From: Pseudomonadales bacterium
GTDB taxonomy: Bacteria; Pseudomonadota; Gammaproteobacteria; Pseudomonadales; Azotimanducaceae
Reading direction: 5' to 3'
Assembly: GCA_028277965.1 (NCBI GenBank)
Contig: JANQFF010000276.1
Coordinates: 1 to 54,305 of the forward strand
Length of the DNA stretch: 54,305 nt
Shown one piece after another: positions 25,280 to 33,678 of the stretch. The position numbers were made by a program, and so were the translations under genes. The notes beneath the pieces were generated by a model, which saw only the letters and a list, made by a program, of their open reading frames with translations, made no database searches and was not told the origin of the DNA. Positions within the stretch are counted from its first letter, which is position 1, and the number at the start of each line of letters is the position of its first letter.

Positions 25280-28200
25280 GTGGGGAAACGCACAACTTAC
25301 GGGCTGTTGATCGCCAGCCTTGCGCTTAGCCAGCCGGTTTGGGCGCTCGATTTTGGCTCTATCCGTTTTGAGATCTTCAGGGGCGACACCAACAGCGATG
25401 GTCGCGATGATCTCTATCTCAAGCGCAAACCGAATATCGTTTTGATTTCGACCTCGACAACCATCCCGGTTGCGGTCGACGTCGCTGAAAGCCACCTCAT
25501 GCTGGCCCAGAGCGATGGTACGTTTGGTTCTCCCACTCAGGATGACACCGTCGATACCAGTAGCCTTACGGAGGTGACGGACATCAGCTACGGGGATTTC
25601 AACGGAGACGGGGTGGGTGATCTTCTGGTTCAGGCAGCGACCACTAGCCAGTCGAATGTACTCCTTTACGGTTCAGCCACATCCACGCCAACCCTGGCAG
25701 CACAGTTCACAGAGATCGACGGACACGATCTGAGCGCCAATGAAGGCAGTCTGGTAATGGATGATGTCGATCTCGATGGGTTCGCCGATCTGGTCTTCGA
25801 TCCGACGTCGGGTGATGACATCACGTTTGATAATCTCGCCACAGGTGCTTTCAGCTTCGATCTGGGTCGTACCACGTCTTACGAATATACAACCTCAGGT
25901 TTGCTGTCCAAAGTAAAAGGCCCGAGGACCGACATCACAGACGACACAACCTATACGTACAAATCGTTCGAAACCGGCATTGACGATGAACTTTGGAAGA
26001 TCACCAACGCGCTGAACCATGTCATCGAAGTGGTCGATCGTGACGGACGTGGGTTTCCCACCGAGATCAAAGATGCCAACGGCGTGACGACAGAGCTGGA
26101 ATACACCGCTCGGGGTAAACTCAAGACGCGCACGGTCAAACACCCGACAACCTCAAGTCTGGATGCGGTGACCGAGTTTGACTACAACGTGACGAATTTG
26201 CTCAGGAAAATCACGTTCCCGGACGATACCCATCTCATTTATGAGTACGACAATGCTCAACGACTAATTCGCATTAAAACTAGCTTCACTAAGAAGCCGG
26301 ATGGGACGACAGGCACCGCGGAAAGACTGGTGTTTACCCTCGACGATGCCTCCAACCGCACACGCGAAAAGTACTACGACACCACCAACACCATGGTTCA
26401 GCTCACCAAGCGGGAGTTTGATGAGTTATCACGCCTGCATCAGATCAAAGACAACGACTCGCCCGTTAACGCAACGACGTTCGACTATGATCTCGCTAAC
26501 AATCAGACCGAAATCAAAGACGCGCTCAATCAGAAAACCAAACCAAAGTACGACAATCTCAATCGTGTGGAGGAAATCGAAAACGCCCTCAACGATTCCG
26601 CGTTTTTTAAGTACGACGAACGGGGCAACATCACCAAAGTCACTGACCAGCGTGGTCTGGAGACTACCTATAAATACGATGCCAACGACAATCTGATTGA
26701 AGAGAACAACCCCGATGCAGGTGTCACCGCTTACGCATACGATCTGGCGGACAACCTCACCCAGATCGTTGATGCCAGGGGCATTGTCACCAACCTGAGC
26801 TACGACGCCCTTAACCGGCTAACGGATGTCTTATACCCTAACACCCCCGATGAAGACGTCACCTACGCCTATGATACAGGCACCTACGGGAAAGGCCGCC
26901 TGTCGAGCATCACGGACGAGTCCGGCAGCACCACCTACACCTACGATCACCGGGGTAACGTCACTCAGGATTCACGGGTCGTCGACGGCACCACCTACAC
27001 CACCGACTATGAATACACGCTGGCCGACAACATCAGTGAGATCACCTATCCGAGTGGACGTGTATTGACCATCGAGCGGGACGATGCTGGTCGCGTTGAG
27101 CGGATCAAAGAAGGGTCTACGACACTGATCGACAATGTTAAATACCATCCGTTCGGGCGTGCCATCGAGTGGGAGTACGAAAACGGTCTCACCATGGCGT
27201 TCTCCATCGACATGGACGGACGGGTGGAAAAACGGCAGCTCAAGGACGGCGCCACAGTGGTTGAAGACTGGGACTTCAACTTCGACGATGTGCACAACAT
27301 CGACGACATCGTGAAAGATGCCGGGACAGAAGACTACGCCTACGATGCGGTCTACAGACTGAAAGAACAGACCCCGATTGGTCAGAGCAAGATCACCTAC
27401 ACCTATGATGAGGTCGGTAACCGGGAGACCGAAACCCAGGGTGCCACTGTCAAAACCAACATCTACGATACCGTCAGTAACCGTCTCGAGGACGAAGATG
27501 GTTACGAGGTGACCCACGACGCTGCAGGTAATCGCATCACCGACACCGATGGCGACCGGGAGTTCACGTACAACACCGCTGGACGATTAATCCAGGTCGA
27601 TTCCAACAGCGTGACGCTCGCAAACTATCTTTACAACGCGCTCGGACAACGCGTACAGAAAGACGACGGCACGGATGAGACCGACTATGTCTATGATCTC
27701 AACGGCCAACTCATCGGTGAGTATGATGGCGGCACGATGATCCGGGAGTATGTTTATCTTAACGGTATTCCCGTTATTCAGTTCACTGGCACCACCAAGA
27801 CTTTCCTGCATCCCGATCACCTTGGCACACCAAGATCTGCCACCAACTCAAGTAAGACAGTCGTCTGGGAATGGGGAGGTGAAGCATTTGGTTCGGAGCT
27901 TCCGGACGAAGATCCTGACAATAACAGCCAGGATACGGTGGTGAATCTCCGATTCCTCGGCCAGTACTATGACTCTGAGAGTGGGTTCCACTACAACTAC
28001 TTCAGGGACTATGAGCCTGCGCTGGGTAGGTATGTTCAGAGCGATCCTATTGGGCTGGCGGGGGGGATGAACACTTATGCCTATGTGCATGGAAACCCGT
28101 TGACGTCCATCGACCCGTTTGGTCTTCGAAGTTGGGAGAACTTCTCTTGGGCTTCTTTTTCTCCTACAGACCCTACGACGTGGCCGGATGCACCACAATC

Positions 28201-28609
28201 AGTGGTTGACATAGCAGCCGGTCTAGGCGACTCACTGCTTTTGACATTCGGCGATGACCTAAGGGCTCTAGTAAACCTAGACCAGTTTGTGGATCGTTGT
28301 TCTGACGCCTACAAAATTGGAGGATACGGTGCCGTGCTTTTTGGTGGTGGTCGGTTAGTTTACGCAGCCGTGGCGAAAGGATATTCGCTTGTGGCCCCAT
28401 CAGGAGCTGCAGCATCAGCGGCGAGATCAGCTTTCAAGAACGTTTTCAGATTGGGTGGTGGCAGGGACTGGCGTCAGCCTGACTTGTCGCGCTATGGAAC
28501 AGATGATGCACTCCGAGCGGCGGCAGGCCGGACCAACCCATACGCAAACCTCTATGGGGCCGGAATAGCGAGTTCGGCCACGTCTACTGTGTGCGGTTGC
28601 ACGGAGTGA
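25280..28609 (+). CDS. Secreted RHS/YD-repeat protein with variable C-terminal tip (polymorphic toxin-like)
   Basis: From GTG 25280 the protein has 1109 residues. The start was chosen because GKRTTYGLLIASLALSQPVWA then forms a signal peptide. Next come FG-GAP/VCBS-like Asp-rich motifs (DTNSDGRDD, DFNGDGVGD, DVDLDGFAD; about 30-180), then more than 20 YD repeats of the YDxxGN/GRL type, and the RHS hyperconserved core GRYVQSDPIGLAGG ending in DPFGL near residue 949. The last 160 residues differ in character, holding glycine-rich helices and a C-terminal CGCTE, and would be the toxin. No known nuclease or deaminase motif is recognised. A small gene overlaps the stop as GTGA, as an immunity gene would. 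Confidence 0.88.
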   Translation: MGKRTTYGLLIASLALSQPVWALDFGSIRFEIFRGDTNSDGRDDLYLKRKPNIVLISTSTTIPVAVDVAESHLMLAQSDGTFGSPTQDDTVDTSSLTEVTDISYGDFNGDGVGDLLVQAATTSQSNVLLYGSATSTPTLAAQFTEIDGHDLSANEGSLVMDDVDLDGFADLVFDPTSGDDITFDNLATGAFSFDLGRTTSYEYTTSGLLSKVKGPRTDITDDTTYTYKSFETGIDDELWKITNALNHVIEVVDRDGRGFPTEIKDANGVTTELEYTARGKLKTRTVKHPTTSSLDAVTEFDYNVTNLLRKITFPDDTHLIYEYDNAQRLIRIKTSFTKKPDGTTGTAERLVFTLDDASNRTREKYYDTTNTMVQLTKREFDELSRLHQIKDNDSPVNATTFDYDLANNQTEIKDALNQKTKPKYDNLNRVEEIENALNDSAFFKYDERGNITKVTDQRGLETTYKYDANDNLIEENNPDAGVTAYAYDLADNLTQIVDARGIVTNLSYDALNRLTDVLYPNTPDEDVTYAYDTGTYGKGRLSSITDESGSTTYTYDHRGNVTQDSRVVDGTTYTTDYEYTLADNISEITYPSGRVLTIERDDAGRVERIKEGSTTLIDNVKYHPFGRAIEWEYENGLTMAFSIDMDGRVEKRQLKDGATVVEDWDFNFDDVHNIDDIVKDAGTEDYAYDAVYRLKEQTPIGQSKITYTYDEVGNRETETQGATVKTNIYDTVSNRLEDEDGYEVTHDAAGNRITDTDGDREFTYNTAGRLIQVDSNSVTLANYLYNALGQRVQKDDGTDETDYVYDLNGQLIGEYDGGTMIREYVYLNGIPVIQFTGTTKTFLHPDHLGTPRSATNSSKTVVWEWGGEAFGSELPDEDPDNNSQDTVVNLRFLGQYYDSESGFHYNYFRDYEPALGRYVQSDPIGLAGGMNTYAYVHGNPLTSIDPFGLRSWENFSWASFSPTDPTTWPDAPQSVVDIAAGLGDSLLLTFGDDLRALVNLDQFVDRCSDAYKIGGYGAVLFGGGRLVYAAVAKGYSLVAPSGAAASAARSAFKNVFRLGGGRDWRQPDLSRYGTDDALRAAAGRTNPYANLYGAGIASSATSTVCGCTE

Positions 28610-28956
28610 AAGTACACGAAATACGAGACGAGCGAGGAGTGCTTTTCGCATTCGAGATTACACACGCGTACGTTGGCGTAAGAACAGTAGAAGCGCTGCT
28701 TCAAAACACCCCTGGGGTATCGCTGGAAAAAGATGAGACTGGGGGCAAGGAGCGAGACATCAAGGTTCTATTTAGATTTCGAGATAGACAATACTTTGTA
28801 TTGGAGCCATGGGGAGACAATAGCAGATATTGGATAGGTCCAAAGGAAGAGAACGTTTGTGAAGATCTAACAGAACTAGTAGACGTTTTCACCGCGCATG
28901 AACCATCCCTCGCTCGTAGACTTTTTGGATTTATTGTTACTTTAGGGCGCAAGTAG
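28606..28956 (+). CDS. Putative immunity protein of the RHS tip
   Basis: The product is 116 residues if started at GTG 28606, which overlaps the RHS stop as GTGA; GTG 28591 is an alternative start. It is a small, soluble, charged protein (VKVHEIRDERGVLFAFEI...) with no signal peptide, as expected for a cytoplasmic protector of an RHS toxin. The family is not recognised; the role rests on position and size. Confidence 0.6.
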   Translation: MKVHEIRDERGVLFAFEITHAYVGVRTVEALLQNTPGVSLEKDETGGKERDIKVLFRFRDRQYFVLEPWGDNSRYWIGPKEENVCEDLTELVDVFTAHEPSLARRLFGFIVTLGRK

Positions 28957-28965
28957 CGGTGCGAT

Positions 28966-29068
28966 ATTTACCTCTGGAGCGGACAAGCCTCCCTTCAGGC
29001 GCTATCGAATGGGAGTCCGAGAACGGTCTCTCAATGAGCTTCTCCATCGAAAGCCACAGGAAGCTGAA
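28966..29068 (+). pseudogene. RHS core fragment
   Basis: The translated piece LPSGAIEWESENGLSMSFSIE matches GRAIEWEYENGLTMAFSID of the large RHS protein. At DNA level 29001-29050 agrees with 27161-27210 at 41 of 50 bases by my count. It has no start or downstream RHS sequence, so it is a leftover of an RHS duplication or tip exchange. Confidence 0.7.
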
Positions 29069-29069
29069 T

Positions 29070-30653
29070 ATGGAATCTATCATCCTGTTAAGCAAGACAA
29101 CTCGATATTTGATACCCGGGATCCTATTGTTTGCCTCAAACCTGACCATAGCCGACCCCACACTTGAGTGCCGAGGGATCTACAAATCCGACAACGAACC
29201 CGACCCATTCAACTATCAGCATGTTCTTGGTTCCGGGTTGACGTCGGGGTGCTCCAACAACCTCCAAGCGAAACTAGATGCGTGTGATGTTTCAGATGAC
29301 GACGACGCAATCGTTTTGAATGCGGGCAATTCAGGCAACACAGCTTGTTACATCGCAATACTGTTAAACACGGGTGTTTCCTGTCCAAGCGGTGATGCGG
29401 CCCTGCCCAACAGCAAATGCGCCACATGCCCCGAAGATGCGATCAAAGTCACCATAGGCAATGATACTAAATGTGTTGCGCGGCCTAATTGCAAACCAGC
29501 GGTCGGTGGCCCCATTCGCGTGCGAACCGGTGAAAAAGTCATGAGCGTTACAGATTACATCGGTATGGGGGCGAATCCACTCAGATGGGGCCGCACGTAC
29601 AATCACCTCAAAGGGGGATGGCGTTTTTCCTTTTCCGGTTTTATGGAGCAACCCTGGGATGGAAACGCTAACCAGCCTATCCACACAACAGCAAACAACC
29701 TCGAAGCAGTGTTTCAACAGGACAACGGTGAGCGGATTTACTTCTACGAGCAGGAAGCTGGAGAATGGCTGACGTATAGCAATGAGAACTTCCGCATCAA
29801 CGGCTCGCCTTCATCGGTGCGCTATCCGGACAATACCGTCGATCACTTTAATTCCGACGGTCAACTCACCAAACGCGTGACACCCCACGGCTTCGAAACC
29901 ACTTTCACGTATGACGCCAACGACAAGCTCGACACGATTACCAATGAAACTGGACGTGAGATCGATATCGACTGGACCTCAGGGCGAATCTCGTCGATGA
30001 CCGATCCTGCCGGGAATGTCATTGAATATGACTATGATACGAACGGCAATCTGCAGTACGTGACCTATCCTGACAACGACACGGACGACGAGAATAATCC
30101 TCAGATCGAATACAAGTACGACGCCACGACGGATTATTTGACCGGCATCGTCGATGAAGCAGGTGTGCAATACGCCACCTACACCTACGATGGGGACCGC
30201 GCTAAAACCACCGAGCTTGCTGGTGAGGTTGAAAAGTTCACCGTGGATTTAAATACCACAACCGAAATCGTCACTGTGACGAATGCGCTTGATAAAGATA
30301 CCGAGTATATGTTCGGTGACTACGGGCCTACCGATGTGGATGGCTTGAGTTCCGCGCTCTGTGATCCCACTACAACCGCTGTTAGCTACGATTCAAATGG
30401 GTTTGTTGAAACGAAGACTGACGAAAACGGGGTTGTGACCACCTATGACTACGACACCGACGGGAAGCTGAAATCGACAATTGAGGATGATGGCACTCCT
30501 TCTTCTTCGCACGAGCAGCTCATGACCACGTATACCTGGGACAGTAATCACCGATTACCCGCGACAGTTACGAAGGGAGAACAGAAAATCACTGTGGTCT
30601 ATGAGAGTAGCTCTGATCCCAGAGTGAAAACCAGGACAATCTCATCCGACTAA
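29070..30653 (+). CDS. Truncated RHS-family protein (N-terminal part with DUF6531-like module)
   Basis: From ATG 29070 (AGGAAG upstream) this is a 527-residue protein. It has a signal peptide (about 1-30, ending LTIA), a Cys-rich region (CPSGDAALPNSKCATCPED), then the RHS entry module GEKVMSVTDYIGMGANPLRWGRTYNH, resembling DUF6531, and about eight YD repeats. It stops before any hyperconserved core or toxin tip, and no RHS sequence follows. It may be a broken gene or a short delivery module. It is separate from the larger RHS gene, not a copy of its N-terminus. Confidence 0.7.
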   Translation: MESIILLSKTTRYLIPGILLFASNLTIADPTLECRGIYKSDNEPDPFNYQHVLGSGLTSGCSNNLQAKLDACDVSDDDDAIVLNAGNSGNTACYIAILLNTGVSCPSGDAALPNSKCATCPEDAIKVTIGNDTKCVARPNCKPAVGGPIRVRTGEKVMSVTDYIGMGANPLRWGRTYNHLKGGWRFSFSGFMEQPWDGNANQPIHTTANNLEAVFQQDNGERIYFYEQEAGEWLTYSNENFRINGSPSSVRYPDNTVDHFNSDGQLTKRVTPHGFETTFTYDANDKLDTITNETGREIDIDWTSGRISSMTDPAGNVIEYDYDTNGNLQYVTYPDNDTDDENNPQIEYKYDATTDYLTGIVDEAGVQYATYTYDGDRAKTTELAGEVEKFTVDLNTTTEIVTVTNALDKDTEYMFGDYGPTDVDGLSSALCDPTTTAVSYDSNGFVETKTDENGVVTTYDYDTDGKLKSTIEDDGTPSSSHEQLMTTYTWDSNHRLPATVTKGEQKITVVYESSSDPRVKTRTISSD

Positions 30654-31050
30654 GTGCTCGTTCGACGTCTAGAAGGATGTCTTCTCGGATATTGTCGAGA
30701 AAGGTGTGACCCCGCTAGTGGTTTAGAAGAAGCAGAGCTAAAGTTCAAGAACCGATGCATATCCATGAAAGCAAAGTTTTGTGATCAGGCGAATCTCCGT
30801 TCTCGTCGCGGCAGTGATCGGTGATCAGGAAGCGAGTGAAACCATTGACTCGCACTTATATGACCATAGCGAGTTATCTTAGAGAGTGAGTGTATCAGGC
30901 ATAGCTGCAGCTACCCAGAGATTGCAGAAGCCTTGACAGGTGTTATCCGGGAGGAGGATTATAAACCCGCAGTGATTGTAGGACATGGAACAAGTCCAGA
31001 CTTTTACTTGTGACCACGTCTAACGCTTTTGTTTCCAGGGAGGGATATCA
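30654..31050. other. Intergenic region upstream of the LamG gene
   Basis: About 400 bases with no credible coding frame. The only feature seen is a promoter-like pair near 30933. Stop codons occur in all frames and the sequence is relatively AT-rich. Confidence 0.5.
30933..30962 (+). promoter_or_regulatory. Possible promoter for the LamG/protease genes
   Basis: TTGACA followed after 18 bases by GATTAT. The -35 is perfect, the -10 weak (4 of 6). It lies about 90 bases before the ATG of the next gene. Confidence 0.35.
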
Positions 31051-33552
31051 ATGCGATCTTATACCTATCTCGCTAAGTTTCTAAGTGTCGGAATTGTTTG
31101 GACATGCAGCAATGCGGCCGTTGCTGATGTTGTCGGCTCATGGCCATTCGATGGTGATGCAACCGATGGCAGCGGCAATGGTAACAACGGTAGCTGGAGT
31201 GGCACAGAGCAATACGTGTCCGGCCGCGACGGCACCCCAAACGGTGCAGCCAAATTCGATGGGTTGAGCCACATTTCCCTCGGGGACGTGCTACAGATCG
31301 GCTCAGGAGACTTCTCCATCAGCGTTTGGCTGCGCTTCGACAGTCAGTCCGGAGATCAGCAGTTCCTGGATACGGGCGACCAGGGTTTGGTCAATCTGAT
31401 CGCGCTGACCTACAACAACGGCAACAATCAGAAGATCCGGCTGGTCACACAGCAACAGAACGGCGGCCAGGTCAGCGACAATTTCTACTCGACAACCACC
31501 TACACCGCGGACTCGTCGACCTGGCGTCATCTGGTCGTGACCCGATCGGGTGGTGTTGGAAAGATGTATGTCGATGGCATCGAGGTCAGCGAGACTCCGA
31601 ACAACGTGCTAACAGGAGATCTCGGCAGTGGAGACTGGCGGGTAGGTCAAGGACATCAAACCCACCTGACCGGTAATCGATTCACCGGTGCGATTGACGA
31701 GCTATGCATCTTCGACGAAGTCCTCGATCTAACCCGAGTGCAGGAGTTGTCGACAGCTGCAGCGTGCGCCGAAGAAGCCATTGTCCTGGAGCCCGGCGAC
31801 ATTGTCGTATCTGAACACAATGACGCCACGATTCTGGTCGACCCGATTACTGGTGCACAACAGGTTATCTCCCAGGACCAACTGTTTGGCAGCCCTCATA
31901 CGCTTGTTTTAGATGAGAATGGCGATCTGATTATTGCGGACCCACAAGCTGCCGGTAACGGAGCCGTCATTAAGGTCGATCCGACAACCGGAGCGCAGAG
32001 CTTCGTATCGACGGGCGGCTTTTTTGCCGATCCTGCAGGCATCGTCCTGGACGCGAACGGAGACTACATCGTTACGGATCGCCTATATGGAGGAACCGGG
32101 GCGATCCTCCGTGTTGATCCCAGTACCGGTAATCAGTCGCTGATTTCCAGCGGGGGCGTATTTTTGTATCCAATCGGCATCACGATTGATGCTGCGGGGA
32201 ACTTCGTTGTCGCCGACCACTCACTGTCGGCACCCGGGAAAATCGTTGAAGTCGATCCGTCCACCGGGAACCAAACGATCTTGTTCAGCGGCGGCTCTCT
32301 CAGCAGACCCGTCGCCGTAGCGATTGATAGCAATGGTGACTACATTGTCACCGAAGCAAGCGGAAGCGTGTTGAAGATAGATGCCGGTACCGGGACACAA
32401 TCTGTGATCGCTTCGGGTGGATTTGTAGTGAATCCACAGGGAATCTCGATCGACGCTGACGGTAGTATCCTGGTCGTTGATGGGGTTTCCACCGTGGGTG
32501 GTGCGCTCATCAGAATCGATCCCGCGACTGGAAATCAGACAGTTGTTTCGCAAGGTGGGGTCTTCGAGGAACCGATCGCGCTCTTAGTTGTCCCGTCCGA
32601 AACGAAAGCCTGTGAAATCCACACAGCGTACGCACCTGTCGGTTGCTCAGGCACTACCCAGGTATATTCAACGGCGGACTACAACCTCTACGTTGCCAAC
32701 GACTATGGTCGTCTCGGCGGGTCCAACTACAAGAATCTCAAGATCATGTCTGATCTGACTCAGGACGAACTGGACATCCACTCGCCATGCTCAATTACCC
32801 TCGCTAACGATGTGCTCCTTTCTGGAACGTTCGTGAGCCTCGATGGACGGAAAGGCGTTCTCGATGACAATGGTTTTCAGATCAACGCGGCGACTGCGTG
32901 TGTGTTGTCCGAGGAAGACAGCGCCGGATTTGGCGCAGGGTCAGTGATTGATGCCGCCAACGTTCTGATACAGGCCGCAAAGAATGCGAAAGTAGGACAA
33001 AACTCTCAAGTCGATGTGGATGGCGAATTGCGGTTGATTTCAACTGGTGACTCTTCATCGAGTACGGCGATTGTGAAGTCTGGATCTACAGTCGCGGCTG
33101 GATCACTTGAGCTATCAGCTTCAAGAGGCTCTCATATAGGTGAAAACACTACGGTTACCGTCACCGGGTCCATAAACGTCGTCTCAACCGGTGACACATC
33201 AGCCAGTGATGCTGGGCTGAAATCGGGTGCAAACGTAACAGCCCAGTCAATCTACGTCAGCGCTTCCAGAACCGCAAAAGTTGGGCAACACACCACCGTA
33301 AATACAACAGGCGATCTCTCAGTCGTCTCAACAGGGGATTATTCAGGTAGTGTCGCAATCATAAAACAAGGTGCCGATGTGAACTCAGATGGCGATGTGA
33401 CGATCGATAGCGGCAACAAGTCGACAATTGGACAAAACGTATCAATTGATGCGAGTGGCAATTTGCATATGGAGGCGACCACACCATCCAAGTGCTCTAT
33501 CGCCGCCTCGGCTTCGGTTGCAGCGGGGACGACGTCGGGCAATTGTCTATGA
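31051..33552 (+). CDS. Secreted LamG / NHL-like beta-propeller surface protein
   Basis: The product is 833 residues with a signal peptide (about 1-25, ending AVA). A LamG/concanavalin-like domain (GSWPFDGDATDGSGNGNNG... to about 235) typically binds sugars or proteins. It is followed by five or six propeller repeats of about 45-50 residues (ILRVDPSTGNQSLISSGG..., GITIDAAGNFVVAD; about 245-510). The C-terminal third has about 45-residue beta-helix-like repeats (VVSTGDTSASDAGLKSG). No sortase or PEP-type anchor is visible. GGGAGGG precedes the ATG. It probably faces outward and binds ligands. Confidence 0.8.
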   Translation: MRSYTYLAKFLSVGIVWTCSNAAVADVVGSWPFDGDATDGSGNGNNGSWSGTEQYVSGRDGTPNGAAKFDGLSHISLGDVLQIGSGDFSISVWLRFDSQSGDQQFLDTGDQGLVNLIALTYNNGNNQKIRLVTQQQNGGQVSDNFYSTTTYTADSSTWRHLVVTRSGGVGKMYVDGIEVSETPNNVLTGDLGSGDWRVGQGHQTHLTGNRFTGAIDELCIFDEVLDLTRVQELSTAAACAEEAIVLEPGDIVVSEHNDATILVDPITGAQQVISQDQLFGSPHTLVLDENGDLIIADPQAAGNGAVIKVDPTTGAQSFVSTGGFFADPAGIVLDANGDYIVTDRLYGGTGAILRVDPSTGNQSLISSGGVFLYPIGITIDAAGNFVVADHSLSAPGKIVEVDPSTGNQTILFSGGSLSRPVAVAIDSNGDYIVTEASGSVLKIDAGTGTQSVIASGGFVVNPQGISIDADGSILVVDGVSTVGGALIRIDPATGNQTVVSQGGVFEEPIALLVVPSETKACEIHTAYAPVGCSGTTQVYSTADYNLYVANDYGRLGGSNYKNLKIMSDLTQDELDIHSPCSITLANDVLLSGTFVSLDGRKGVLDDNGFQINAATACVLSEEDSAGFGAGSVIDAANVLIQAAKNAKVGQNSQVDVDGELRLISTGDSSSSTAIVKSGSTVAAGSLELSASRGSHIGENTTVTVTGSINVVSTGDTSASDAGLKSGANVTAQSIYVSASRTAKVGQHTTVNTTGDLSVVSTGDYSGSVAIIKQGADVNSDGDVTIDSGNKSTIGQNVSIDASGNLHMEATTPSKCSIAASASVAAGTTSGNCL

Positions 33553-33678
33553 CGCTGGGCACATAGTGCACTTTTACTTCGACTGACCAGGTGAAAATTA
33601 CAATCTCAGGCTTAGCTGACTCGAATATTACAACCGATCACGTATTACTGCTGTTAGATCGCATCACAGGAGAGTGTT

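Noticed and set aside
26100-27700. Short spaced repeats that could be mistaken for a CRISPR array
   Set aside because: They are degenerate YD repeats in one long reading frame, not identical repeats with unique spacers.
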